Below are positions 23,440 through 35,654 of a stretch of DNA of 64,000 nt, one piece after another. Source of the DNA: Lunularia cruciata. Lineage: Eukaryota; Streptophyta; Marchantiopsida; Lunulariales; Lunulariaceae. Location: positions 62,969,493 through 63,033,492 of the forward strand of contig OX419759.1 of the NCBI GenBank assembly GCA_948567375.1, read 5' to 3'. Below the pieces are notes generated by a model. It worked only from the letters and a program-made list of their open reading frames with translations, had not been told where the DNA came from and did no database searches. Each line of letters starts with the position of its first letter. Position 1 is the stretch's first letter. Both the position numbers and the translations under genes were made by a program.

Positions 23440-25060
23440 ATTGGTAAGAGAGAGCAGAAGTGGTGGAGCCATGAGATTAGGTGGACATGAGGTCTCTATG
23501 ACCAATGAAGGTCATTTTGGCTCTAAGAAAGAAACCTCCTAAATGAGAATAGGTCATTCAATGAAGACTTTTCTACACCTATCTCCTCACCAGATGCCAA
23601 TAATGAAATCTCAAAGGAGGCAATGAATGACAAGGTACAATTCTCACCAATAGTTGTAAAAGAGATGATTGACAAAGGGAAAGCACCAATGGAAGAAGAA
23701 AACCGTGCCCCTATCACACTTCCAAAGAAACATATGTGCAAATGCCTATCTTCTTCCCTAAAACTCATCAATCTAAGAATCCTATGATAAACATCATGGA
23801 TCTCATTTTGGGTACATGAACCAAATGAGGTCCATAATTGCTAAGGAAATACAAAAGCTAGAAATAGAAGCCTAGAAGCTGAAACAAGAAGATTCCACTA
23901 TCTGCCGCTTACAAGAAGGGGATGAACATACTAGCACAACCAAGAAAAGGATGTCAAAATGTGTTCAAATGAAGAGTGCTCCTCATGATACACTACTAGC
24001 ACAATCTTTAGCTCCAAGAGACAAAAAAGAATATGATGGAGGATATTTTCCATTGTCTAAAATATGACAATAACTTGATGGATTGGTTGATGTTGGTATG
24101 CATCATACATGTTGTGATGCCAATGATGGAACTATTGGAGGAAATCACGCTCTATTACAAAGTTTGGACTCCACCATTACCAAGCCAATTAAGCTTGTAA
24201 AGTACCTTCACAACTAGATGATTATAACTACCAAGGATAAGGCCCTACTTTATATTGAACTAACCAATGCCAATGAATGACTTGCAAATGAGATCATCAT
24301 GTTGCAAGAGAAGGACCAATTGCTCAAGACCTTCCAAAAGGAGGAACTTGCTCTACAAGAATAACACAAGTCATCCAATGATGCCTAAAAATAGAGGGTG
24401 ATATAGTGTAGACTTAGGTCAATGAACAACAAGCTTAACATAAAGGATAGATTTGAGCTGACAATTGTTAAAAAATGACTAGATGCCACTAACAAAAAGG
24501 TAATTCCAGCAGAGAAGTGGCAGAAGATCTTAGAAGAGCTCACAAATCTTCCTCTCTAGGAACTTACTACAAGCCTAAAATGAGCATAGGAAAAGGAGGA
24601 GGAAATTAAAATGAAAGTGCAAGAGAACTTGAAGTCAAAATTTCAATGAAACTACCAAAACTTAACAAATGAGCGTATATTACTTCTCAAAATCTTAGAG
24701 CATATGATGACTCAACACTTGGACCAATTGGAATGGATGGCAATTGTTACAAAAAACCAAACAAAGATCAAGGATTTTAAAATGCATATCAAAGATCTTG
24801 AGATGAAGATCTATATGAATGATAACCTTGTCCCTCAAATTGAAAACCACACTAACTCCAAGTTGAAAGAGACACAAAAAAGTGTTGCAAACAAGGTTGC
24901 TAGGTATATAAAGGAGCTCATTCAAATTTTCAAAGGCAGGGGTAGTTCATCATAAGCACCACCAGATTATCTTGCAATAACTAATGACCTAATGATGCCT
25001 TATGACCCAAGCTATGGCAAACTTCATAATGAGCAACACATGTCATAGTAGTTTACATCT
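23440..25060 (+). pseudogene. Degenerate coiled-coil coding repeat, copy C1
   Basis: From about 24080 a frame broken by scattered stops reads as charged, leucine-rich text, for example KALLYIELTNANE, IIMLQEKDQLLKTFQKEEL, KWQKILEELTNLP and QLEWMAIVTKNQTKIKDF. It ends in IENHTNSKLKETQKS with an open stretch at 24704-24955. The composition and heptad-like spacing suggest a long coiled coil. The same blocks occur in the same order at 62760-63610, so this is a repeated coding family. I do not recognise it. An accessory ORF or gag of an unidentified retroelement is possible; a decayed gene family is the alternative. Confidence 0.55.
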
Positions 25061-26261
25061 TATAATTTTTTACACCCCGTAGTTCAGTTATATCTTGTAG
25101 TACCAGCCAAGACACTTTGTACTTATAAATAGTTTGTAGAACTTAGTGTAAATAGGAAATCCAAGTGGACCACTATACAACATAAGATATGACAATTTGC
25201 TAAGGTGGTAGTGCCACATCAGATGCACTTGGAGATTAGATTAGGAGAATATTAAGAAAATATTAGTGAGGATTAGATGTAAGTAGAAGATTTCCATTCA
25301 TTTATAGCCACTATATCTCATTGACGGCTAAGTAGGAAATATATATAGGGCTTAGATCCCATGTTTATTATATTCATTTGTTGCATTATTTCCTTGCAAG
25401 AAATAAGGTTATACCATAAGACTATCAAGTTGGTGTATGTGTATTTGTCTGCTCTCTATATGAATGTTTGCATATTTAGTCACTCAATTGTGAGGAATCT
25501 TGGCATAAAAGCATAAGCACTAGAGTGAAAAAATAATTCATGTGGAACTAGAGGGTGGACCTCTAAGTACTCTACATAGACTAGGGATGATATCATAATG
25601 GACTTTTATAGGTCCATGTATCATTAAATACCATAACTTGGGAGACTAAGTAGTATGAATCATTCTAACTTCTTGCAACATAGTGCTCTAGGAAGGGTAT
25701 AACAATTTATTAAAATCGTAGATGATTGAGAGATAGGATACTTGAAATATTTGACTCCAATTTATTTTGTGCATTCCATCCTACTACTTGTGTGATCCTT
25801 TTAGATCTATCTATCTCATGCTACTTGATGTTCGTAATGATGGTACAAAGGTAGATCATAGAATAGTTATGATGATAGGAGCAAAAATTTGGGCGGGCTC
25901 ATTGGAGTGTAAGGACATTCTAAGGCAAAGTGACCTTTGTTAGGAATGAACCATCACCTTCAAGAGTCTTATGGATTGTAGTTACAGTGAAATTGATGAG
26001 CGATTGTTTCTATTTTGTAGTATGCCAATAGGGGTGAGACTCCACTCTTATGGGAATACTTCACCCAAGAGCTTCAATATGCAACAATAGATTATTAGCT
26101 TTGTGACACTTTTACCTTATTTTTTGTCATAACCAACTTGTGTCCTAGTAGGATATGATTGGTTCTTACCACAATATTACAGATTTGAACAATGATATGT
26201 TGCTACATATCATTGTTAAGGAGAAGTTGATACAGAGATGCTAAAGTAAACGCAACCTATA
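25061..26261. other. Non-coding stretch, possible LTR-like sequence
   Basis: No gene. The part 25270-25420 has a TATA-like AAATATATATAGGGC and an AATAAGG region near 25405, as seen in LTRs, but I found no second copy with defined ends. Confidence 0.35.
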
Positions 26262-26262
26262 A

Positions 26263-26351
26263 ATGCTAAATCTAAAACCCCCTATTGTTTCCCCTATACC
26301 GACTCTACATGCTAAATCTGAAACGCCCTATTTTTTTCCCTTTACCGACTC
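26263..26351. repeat. Two-unit tandem repeat (~45 bp)
   Basis: Units 26263-26305 and 26309-26351 share ATGCTAAATCT, AACCC/ACGCCCTATT and TACCGACTC. Confidence 0.75.
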
Positions 26352-26911
26352 GTCAATGACCGGCATAGAGCACCAGTGAACAAAGACTTTGACTCTTCCT
26401 CGGGGACATTGAACCCGGTTGTACTGAATGACACTCTGAGACTAATTATCCACGGGGACTGTAGGTCAATTGTATGTAACCATGTAAACAAAAGAGGGAG
26501 CACAACAGTCGACCACGGATGAAGTTCAGATAAATGTCCCCGCAACGAAATCGTGTCAAAGAGGCTTGAAGCCCACTACTGGCCAATTAGGAAACGGGTG
26601 CGTTCATATTGTTGTATACGGTATTATTTAACTCTGTTCGTCCAAAAGCACATCACTTTCTTCTATCGAAGTTCGAGACGTGGACTAATTCCTCACCGTC
26701 TCAAATTGCAAACGCTCACCACGGAATCGACCAAAAGCACGGTGCATCAACCGCTACAAGATCCATCAGTTTGAGTGAATGCAGCGGGTTTAGATAGTCC
26801 TGTACAGTAAGTCAACTCAGAATATGGTAGTTCCAATGCACTCTTTTTCCTCTCTGCAGCTTTCTTGCTATTCTCGGTCAAAGCTCGTGCAAATCATATC
26901 AAAAGCTACAT
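26352..26911. other. Mixed-composition region, no gene recognised
   Basis: Base composition is less AT-rich than its surroundings and resembles the flanks of the acyltransferase gene. Open stretches are short (73 codons at most) and show no motif. It could be a relic of a gene flank moved with the LINE-like end that follows. Confidence 0.35.
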
Positions 26912-27008
26912 TGACAGCATGTCTCTTGTGTTTTATTCTCGTGCGGCTTGATGGGTCTTCCATCCTTCTTATTATCCTATGCGGTCGCGTTTATTCTCTT
27001 TGATAGCA
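26912..27008 (+). repeat. LINE-like 3'-end module
   Basis: Reads TTTTATTCTCGTGCGGCTTG, then ATGGGTCTTCCATCCTTCT, then CTATGCGGTCGCG. No coding remnant precedes it, as in a 5'-truncated LINE insertion. It is followed without a gap by repeat B. Confidence 0.75.
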
Positions 27009-27010
27009 TT

Positions 27011-27160
27011 ATTGTTCTAAACCAAACATGATGTATCTCTACAGCGTATTAATATAGAGCACAGCTTACACTTAATCATGACGGTTGGATAGAACAAGTC
27101 GATACACTGTATGTACCAAAGCCAGAAATGTCTAACAACGGGAATAGCATCTAGGAAATG
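27011..27160 (+). repeat. Dispersed repeat B, copy 2
   Basis: Matches minus-strand 13562-13435, and in both places follows the LINE-like 3' module directly, including the linking text (TAGCATT.TTGTTCTAAAC versus CAGCATTTTCGTCCTAAAC). Confidence 0.75.
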
Positions 27161-27718
27161 AATTATTGCAAGATATGTACGACACTCAAGGGCGACTATC
27201 CTAAGTAAATAAGTACAAACACTAAAACACAATTCACGTTTCAGAATATAATCGGTGTGAATTTTTTCACGTGAACAAAAAATCCCGGTTCCATGTAGAC
27301 TGTCTCGCGATTTATCATTTACAGCGGTGTGAGGTTCTGGTCTCTTATATGGTGGAATTCATTAAAATAATATATATTATTTCTTTAGACAACTATAGAG
27401 ACAGTTTTTTCCTCCAAATATTTTAGATGATCATTCTTATTCATCAAATTTTACACATAACATAAATTTTTTCTCAAAATCCATAATATTATTTATAAAA
27501 ATATAAATATTATTATTTATTTGCTATATTCTTAAAATATACTTTTCTAATACCAATTTTCAAAAAGTTTATTCTTGAAAAACTCCATCTAATCATATTA
27601 GAAAATTGATAGATTTGAATAGCTCTCTTATTACCGATCATATTAACAGTATATTAAGAAAATAAATTGGAAATAGACAGAGCCTTATACCCTCAAGAAG
27701 TAACGTAAGAGACAAGAA

Positions 27719-27845
27719 AGTAAATAAATAAATAAAATAAAATAAAATGAAGGCAACCGCGCAAGCCAACAAGAAGGATGGAAAGCCAAATCAAGTCGTA
27801 TAAAGATAAACCATGGAGAGCTAAAATGAAGCTAAGCCCCGGTAG
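27719..27845 (-). repeat. LINE-like 3'-end module with (TTTTA/TTTA)n tail
   Basis: The minus strand reads GGGGCTTAGCTTCATTTTAG, then ACGACTTGATTTGGCTTTCC, ATCCTTCTTG and GCGCGGTTGCCTTC, followed by repeated TTTTA and TTTA units. The simple-repeat tail is as expected for the 3' end of a non-LTR element. No coding remnant is attached. Confidence 0.75.
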
Positions 27846-27999
27846 TCTGACAAATCTAAAAGATATATTTGTGGACACGCGAATGGTCAGAACGACCAAC
27901 CGCTCGTGTTTGAGCGTAGTCGTCAACATTTAAACATTTAAAAACTTTTACGGCCTGCGTTCACTGCGACTATGCGCGGCGGTGCATGGTAGGTCAGTG

Positions 28000-30900
28000 G
28001 AGGGGAGCCCCATCTGGGTCGTCCCACGGTTTAGGAAGCCTCTCTAGGCCCGGGGGGAAAGGTGGAGAAACTCATGTGGAGACAATGGGGGTTTCAAGTT
28101 TCAAAATTATACAAGTAGAGCATCGAACTCCATAAAATATTATACAAGTGGTCATAAGAGTAAACGGTTTCAATAATGAATTGATAGATTTGTATTGTAG
28201 CAACAAGTAGGTTGACATAAGTAGGTGTTTCAGTTTTACATTTCCGGTTACTTCATTATGAAGATGGGGACCTAACCACCCATGTTACACTAACTACCCA
28301 TATTAAGCTAGTTGTAAGTGAGAGAGGGATTGTAATGGAAAACCACGTGTTGAATTCAATTTGAAAATCCTCCTGCATCCTTCCACCATTTTGAAGAAAT
28401 TGACTCATCTCCTTGAGCTCGCATCTCATCATGCACCTCCAACAATTAGAAGGTTACCAAGGATTGACATGTTGAACGTGTTAGGATAGTTCCTAATGGC
28501 ACACCTTTAGAACATTTTGTTATTCTTATTGGAAGGTGTTAGAATTGGTGAGTAAACACACCGCTTGTAGCACAAGCATCTTGACATACTTTAGAAATAT
28601 AGGTTGTACGGACAAATTGAAATTGAAATTGAAATCTAGATTTACTTCTTATATACTTTGGAAACATCAATGAATCTCCTATTCCCTCTCCTTTGCAATC
28701 TGAATTTTCTTCCATCCCTCCTCTCCCTATTCGATTCCAAGAACTACTTGAGAAGATGGTTGCTTCTATCCTACTTCTTCGTTCAAATACAACAAGCAAA
28801 GGAACAAGCAAGGATTGAAGGGTGTGTTTGGGCAAGCACATGGCAAGGGTGGGGTGGGTCTAGGGTTACAATCCACACACCAAGTAGCAATTTGGGCAAA
28901 ACAACAAAGGGCAAAGATGACCAATTTAGGATGGCTTATCGCTACTTGCAAATACTTGATTATTTAGATGTTCCAGAGCACTTTAGTCAGATCCATGGAG
29001 GAAATAGTAAAAAACTGGTCCAGAAAAGCATGACATTCAACTACATGGCCACTTAATTAGTTTAGCACAAGCAAGGATTTCCACCCTCTATGAATGGTGA
29101 TGGGCTTTTAGAAAAATGTGCAAGATACATGGAATCATACAAAGATACTTGAGAATGAAAAAAAAATTTGCACTAGAGAGGGTCTCATATACAAGGTATT
29201 GAAGTGAGGATGGAGAACAATTGAGGAAAAACTCAATCATCTTTGTCCATTTTTTTAAAGAAAGGATTTAATGTTGCGGGAGTAGAACCAATATATCTCC
29301 CCCTAAATTGGTTAGTATTGGTGGTATGGAGGAGGAAAAGTTTGGTACATGGATGGAACATGCCTTGTTATCACACCACAAGAGGAGGTCGATGACAAAA
29401 TGGGAAAAAATCATTTTGAAGAATCAATTCCTATTAGCATCTCAAGCATCCAAAGGCCCTTGGATTGCATGTGTACATTTGGAAATTATGAATGTGGATC
29501 ATTAGGAGTTCTTGAAAAGGGAGTTCTAGATGAGGATGACAATCCATGTTGTACAAGAGACAAAGTTGAGCAAGACTCCCATACTTCACAAGCAATTGGG
29601 AATCACTCAAGAAGGAATGGAGCACAAAGAGTGAAAGAGAAGATGAGAATCAAAGAGAGGGAGAGAGTCAAGAAATTCATCGGGAGGAGCCAACTAGAGA
29701 TGCATCCAAGGAGAAAGAGGAGCAACATAATAACAAAGAAACATCCAACAAAAAGGAAGTTGATTCTTGAAAGAGGAAAAGGAAATCAAAAGCTTACAAG
29801 ATGGCACTGATACTCACATCTAGTTTGGCTTCATTATTGTAAGATCTAACATCTCACACCAAACTAAGAATTGAATCAATAGAATCAAAGGAAAGATGTT
29901 AAAAGCATAGATTGAATTTTTGAAAGTTGCAGATCTTGAGAAACATAAGAGAGAAGTAGAGTTTGAGAAGATCTTAAAGGCAGAGAAAATCAGGTCCAAA
30001 GCAAAAAAGTTCCAAATCAAGAAGAGTGAGACCAAACTAAAATGACATCACAGTTGGACTAGCTCATGCAAGAAAATCTCCAAAGGAGATTAAATGTATT
30101 ATTACTATGTTATCCAATATAGATTCAAAAAATTATGATAGCTCTAGTACTAGTTACAATGTGGACCCCAAGTTCCTTATACCTAAATTCAATTCCTTGT
30201 GGTAGTTTGAACAAGAGTGAAGAATATTCAAGAGGTGGAAAGTATAGTTAAGAGCACTAATCTGCTCACCTTGTGATTGTTGGAACAAGAGTGACAAAAT
30301 AGGCAAGAGTGTGAGAGTTTAGAACTCTAGTATGCCCAATGTAAACTTCTGTTATATATAAAGTTTACCAATTTGTTTAAGGTACACAATGTACCACATT
30401 TTTGTTCTTTTTTTGGCAATGATTATTTTGATGTTTCCATGTGAATCATAAAGTTGTTCTATAGTTATAGATTTTGCTCTAAAATTCACCCATAACAGAA
30501 TACTTTTAATATTCACCCATAATAGAGTAATTTAACTATGATAGTAGAACTACATAAGAAGAGTAGAATACAAGAACTTCATATCCAAATGCTTGGTTTC
30601 CACAAATTCAAACACTTTGTTCAATTCAAACCACCACAAGTTTATATTGACTGCACGGTCCACATTCCAAACATGTTCATGTGAATATACTTTACACTCT
30701 TTGTCGTCAAGTTAATTAGAACAATAGAACAATATAAATCTGTAAACATGTTTAGATAAACATTGGACATCAATAATGGAAGTATTTATGCCCAATATAT
30801 CAAATTATATACAAGAGGAAAAGGTGTATAAAATATAAAGGCATTAAAACCCAAGCCTAAGGTCTAGTGTGCATATCTCTCAAGTGTGTCATGTAACCTC

Positions 30901-31709
30901 CAATATAAGGTAGGTCTAATAAGGAAAGGACCATAACACCACATCCATCTCTTTGCCCGAGCATGCATCAAAGGCTCACTAAATCCTTTCTCTAAGAGCT
31001 CATATGAGTCAAAACTATAATCTTTCAATCTACCACTTGTCCATTCTTCCTATAGATAGGACTAATGATTGGAGCCGTGGAAACCCTAAATCTATCTAGA
31101 GGTGAGGCATTGAGGTGAAATAATGAAATGTATGAAGTACTAATGGTATCCATTGGTGAAAAAAGTGGAGGATGTATAACTCCATGAAGATGGTTCTTGC
31201 AATAAGGAAGAGCCTCTCTATCCATAAATAATATATCTTGGGATAGATAAACCTAATGAGATAAAAATACTATATGAGGTAAAAGCACTATATGGTCTAA
31301 ACTCATCAAAATATCCATCCATCTTGGCAAGGCATGCAACAAACCTGAACCAGTGTGAACTCCTACAAATAAGTGACCAAGCTTCCACATAGAATGCAAT
31401 ATGGTCTCCACATCACGCTTTTGACTACTAGTCCATATGATCATCTCCAAGTAAGAGATACAATACTCCATAAACTCTCTAATGACAAACTTTGGAATAT
31501 ACCATGAAATAATACTCACAATAAAATAGCACCTCTCCTCCTCCTCCTCATGGCTTTGGAACACCACTCCAAGAAATGAGGTCTCACAATTGCTATACAA
31601 CTCAAATCTGATACTAGAATCTTCCTCCTCAAATCAATATGGAAAATTATAAAAGGAATGAATAATATAGATAAACTCATCTTCTTTCTCAAACAAGTGA
31701 GTCTCTATA
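28000..31709. other. Gene-poor region left of the complete Ty3/gypsy copy
   Basis: No recognised gene. Plus-strand open stretches at 28658-29056 and 29349-29810 are lysine/arginine-rich and lack recognisable domains. Charged text near 29905-30030 (FLKVADLEKHKREVEFEKILKAEK) looks coiled-coil and may belong to the same kind of decayed coding repeat as C1. The sequence at 31600-31709 continues at 37276, because the Ty3/gypsy copy 3 split it. Confidence 0.4.
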
Positions 31710-32135
31710 TGTAAAAGACCGAAACCGAGGAGAGAAATAGGAGAATGGAAACTCACATTGGGACACTTGAATGAGGGAAAAACTCCGAATGCCTAACATG
31801 AGCTTTGGCTTTGGTATTTATAGGTAGCATACAAGGCCCTTGAGAAGCTTCTCAAGAAGCTTCCTCAAGCCGCTTTCTTAGAGTGCAAGCCAAGTTAACT
31901 AGGAAGCTTCTCAAGAAGCTTCCTTCTAGAAGCCGCCTACTTGTCGTGCAAGCTAAGCTAGTTGGAAGCTTCTAGAAGCTTCCTTCTAGAAGCTACTTAC
32001 TTAAGGTGCAAGCTAAGCTAACCGGGAAGCTTCTCAAGAAGCTTCCTAGATACTTCCAAAATATTCTAGGCTACTTTGTCTTATGTGCTACTTCGTAAGC
32101 CAACTAACTTCGTCACTAAACTCCATATTGTTACA
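31710..32135 (-). repeat. 3' LTR of copy 3
   Basis: TGTAAAAGACC to ATTGTTACA on the plus strand. Contains four GAAGCTTC/TTCTAGAA clusters (31850-32050) and, on the element strand, CTATAAATACC near 31818-31828 as a TATA-like box downstream of those clusters. Preceded in element direction by the purine-rich tract. Confidence 0.95.
31964..31993. promoter_or_regulatory. Perfect heat-shock-element-like array in 3' LTR of copy 3
   Basis: GGAAGCTTCTAGAAGCTTCC is four alternating nGAAn/nTTCn units without a gap, followed at once by TTCTAGAAGC. Three continuous units are the classic binding site for heat-shock transcription factors (established knowledge). Whether it works here is inference. Confidence 0.6.
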
Positions 32136-32164
32136 TATTCCCCCACCGCTAGTTGGTGACGTCC

Positions 32165-35100
32165 TCCTTGCTAGTGAAGCTTCAAATTCCTGGATGGCCA
32201 TCTGTGCATTTTGGAGGTGAGAAAGAGGCTCCTAGGTGGCATCATGAAGGGGATACTCTTTCCAAAGGACCTTGTACTCCGTATGTTGGCGACGGCCTCG
32301 TTGGATATGGTGATGCACAAGGATATGATCAACTTTGTACTCCTCATGATCATTGATAGGGACAGGAAGAGGGGGAGGTTGGACTCAAGAGGAAAAGGAA
32401 GAGGGTTTAGGAACAAAGGGTTTCAACTTGGAAACATGAAAGACAGGGTGGATACGCATGTGACAAGGTAAGGCAAGACGATAAGAAACAGGAGAGACAC
32501 TTTGGGTGATATGAAAGGGTCCTATCCAATTAGGGGCAAGTTTACGAACTTGGGTATCAAGTGGGAGAGGGAGGTTACTAGAGGATAACATGACTTTATC
32601 ACCAACTTCGAAGGTGAGATCTCGACGATGGTGGTCCGCATATTGTTTTTGGCGATTCTGAGCAACAAGGAGGTGAGACTTGGCTTGTTGGAGAGATTGG
32701 GATATAGTGGTCAAGAATGTGGAAGTATGAGGAACTTGAGATGGAGGGGGAGCAAGAAGAGAATCTGGAACAAGCGGATCTTGGCCAAAATTGAGAAAGA
32801 AAGGAGAGAATCCGGTGCTTGCTTGTTTGGAATTTGTTGTAGGCAAATTCAGCAGCGGCAAGACATTCATCCCAATTGGTATGGTGGACATTGACAAAGG
32901 CACGCAACATATCCTCCAATGTATGATTTGCACGTTCGGTTTGTCCATCAGTTTGAGGATGATAGGCCATGGACAAAGCAAGTTTAGTGCCGAGCATCTG
33001 AAAGAGTGCTTGCCAAAACTTCCCGGTAAAGCGAGGATCACAGTCGGAGATGAGTACGCGTGGCATTCCATGATGCTTGAAGACATTATCAAAGTAGATT
33101 TGCGCTAAGGTTGGAGCATCCACGATATCACAGGTTGGTGCCAAGTGGATTTGCTTACTAAGCTTATCCACAAACACTACAATGGCGGTGTGTCCTTGTT
33201 TTGTCTTTGGCAAGGATGTGATGAGATCCAAGCTCACATGCTCCCAACAAGCTGATGGAACGGCAAGCAGTTGAAGGAGTCCACCCGGCTTCTGGTTGCT
33301 GGCCTTGTTACGTTGGCAGCTCTCACACAATCGGACAAATTCTTGAACATCCCGTGTCATGTTGGGCCACCACCATTGACGTTGGAGGGTTCCCAAGGTC
33401 TTGTCCACACCCATGTGACCAGCGATGGGTAAATCATGGGCTTCTTGAAGGCGCACAAGTCGAAGATCACCTTTGGCTGGAACATAGATCCGGTCCGCAT
33501 GGAATAGAAGGCCTTCCTTGAAGGAGAAGGTGTTTTACTCCTTGTCACCTGTTGTTAGTCGACCATGTACCATTTGGAAGAAGGGATCTTGTTGTAGAGC
33601 TAACCGAAACTTGTGATGAATCTTGGGATCAATTGACACCGTCGTAATTGCGGCCGCGATGAGAGGAAGAGACTTCAAATCAGGTTGTCGTGATAGAGCA
33701 TCAGGGATGACATGGAACCAACCTGGTTTGTACTCAAGTTTGATGTCGAACAATTGGAGTTGCTCTTCCCATCGATGATGTTGACTCTTCATGTGCTCTA
33801 GGTGTAAGGTCTGCAACAATGGCTTGTGATCAGTTCGCATGATCACTTGTTTCCCCAAGAGATAATGCCTCCATACCTTGGTGGCATATACCATTGCAAG
33901 TTGTTCCCGATCTCAAGCAGAGTAATTTCTTTCAGTTGTATTTAGTCGGCGAGACACAAAGGCAATAGGATGTAGTCCATCTGGAAATTCTTGCAACACA
34001 ACTCCAATTGCAAAGTTAGAAGCATCAAAATCAACCACACAAGGTAGTTGAGGATCATATGGTTGAAGAATGGGTCTTGAAGACACCATATGCTTCAACT
34101 TCTTGAATGCTTCTTCATGCTTGGTGGTCCATTGGAAGCTCGAGTTCTTTCCCAAGAGGTCAGTCAATGGTGCAGCCACGTGAGCATAATAGTGGATGAA
34201 CCGTCGGTAAAAACTGGCCAATCCATTGAATGCTTGTACTTTGGTAGCATCCTTTGGGGTAGGCCAATTAGTAATGGCCTTGATCTTCTCTTCTTCCATC
34301 TTGATCCCCTCTGATGAGATCTTATGACCCAAGAAGGTAACCTCCTTCTGCCAAAAAGCACACTTTGACTTCTTGCAATAAAATTTCCACTATCGTAGTC
34401 GTCTTAGGACTTCTCACACATGATTCCTATGCTCTGCCTCTGTCCTACTATAGATTAAGATATCATCTAAGAACATTACCACGGACTGATCCAATAGTCC
34501 CTCCAACACCCGATGCATCTGATCCATGAAGACTGTTGGAGCATTAGTGAGTCCGAAAGGTAGAACTCTCCACTCAAAATGTCCATACCTTGTGCGAAAG
34601 CCAGTCTTTTGCACGTCTTCTCCTTCAATAGGAATTTGCCAATAGCCGCTACAAAGATCTAGTTTGGAAAGTAGCGTGCTCCACTTAATTGATCAAGCAG
34701 GTCATTGATCCAAGGCAAGGGATATGCATTCTTCACAGTTTGCTTATTGAGCCCACGGTAATCAATACAGAAACAAAGTCCTCCATCCTTCTTTGGAACA
34801 AATAGTACCGGTGCTCCCCACGGAGAGGTACTATGTCGTATGAAATCCTTCTCCAACAACTATGTAAGTGTTGATCGCAACTCCTCCAACTCCTTTGGTG
34901 AGAGCCGATAGATTGGTCTACTCACTGGAGTACTCCCTGGCAATAACTCGATCTTGAAGGGCATACCTTGATCAGAGGGTAATCTCTTTGGCAGATCATC
35001 CAGAAACACATCTGCAAACTCCTGAACTATCTGATCAACCATTGCTTGATGCGGCACCTAGCCCTCCTTAAATCGTTCTTGTGCAATCGGCTTGATCCAC

Positions 35101-35652
35101 ACCGCGAACACAGACTTATCTTCCTCCAAAGCTTGCTCTATGGATGCTTCATTAACAAACATCCCTTCTAGGGACTCATCTCTCTTCCAAGCTTGCTCCA
35201 TGGTTGCCTTCTTGGCAAACTTCCTATCTTGGGACTCATCTCCCTTCCAGATTTGCTCTATGGTTATTCCTACCTTGGTGTTGTACTTGAATTTGACGTC
35301 GGGTTCAATTGAATTGAACCTTATGACGTTCAAGCCAAGGTAGACCCATAATGATATCATAGTGTAGAGGTGCCACTACAAACCCCATACACTCCAAATA
35401 CTCCTTCCCAATCTTGAAGGTAACAGGATGCGAGGTGCGGAATGCAGAACCTTTTCTACCATCCGCCATCATCAAACTACTTCCAATCACTGGCTTGATG
35501 TGAATACCCAATTCCTTTGCTACTTGCATAGATATGCGATTCTCTGAACTTCCAAAATCAACCAAAATCCTACAACCCCATTTAGATATTGTACCTTGCA
35601 AGTGAAGCAAACTTGCATAGGTCGAGCCTTCAATCCCATTGGAACTAATCAA
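32165..35652 (-). pseudogene. pol: pol of Ty3/gypsy copy 3: protease, RT, RNase H, integrase, chromodomain
   Basis: In element order: protease (35640-35340; ILVDFGSSENRISM, IMGLPWLERHKV); linker (about 35270-35090; the first 20-residue repeat is partly deleted); RT (about 34990-34330; [22 protein letters not shown]-like text split by a frameshift after GARYF, FGLTNAPTVFMDQMH, VVMFLDDILIYSRTEAEHR). RNase H follows (34330-33540; VVDFDASNFAIGV, TDHKPLLQTLH). Integrase (33540-32385) has the HHCC region, SLDLITSLP, ISDCDPRFTG, TDGQTERANHTLEDML and WIGPF. The chromodomain is at 32345-32178 (EYKVDHIL, TEYKVLWKEYPLHDAT). The expected chromodomain tryptophan codon reads TAG. Several other stops and frameshifts; dead as it stands. 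Confidence 0.88.
32178..32345 (-). other. Chromodomain at the pol C terminus (copy 3)
   Basis: About 55 residues: EYKVDHIL, then RRQHTEYKVLWKEYPLHDAT, then a stop in place of W, then EPLSHLQNAQ and IQEFEA. This is the standard chromodomain arrangement found after integrase in chromodomain Ty3/gypsy elements, which is known to steer integration toward modified histones. Confidence 0.82.
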
Positions 35653-35654
35653 GC

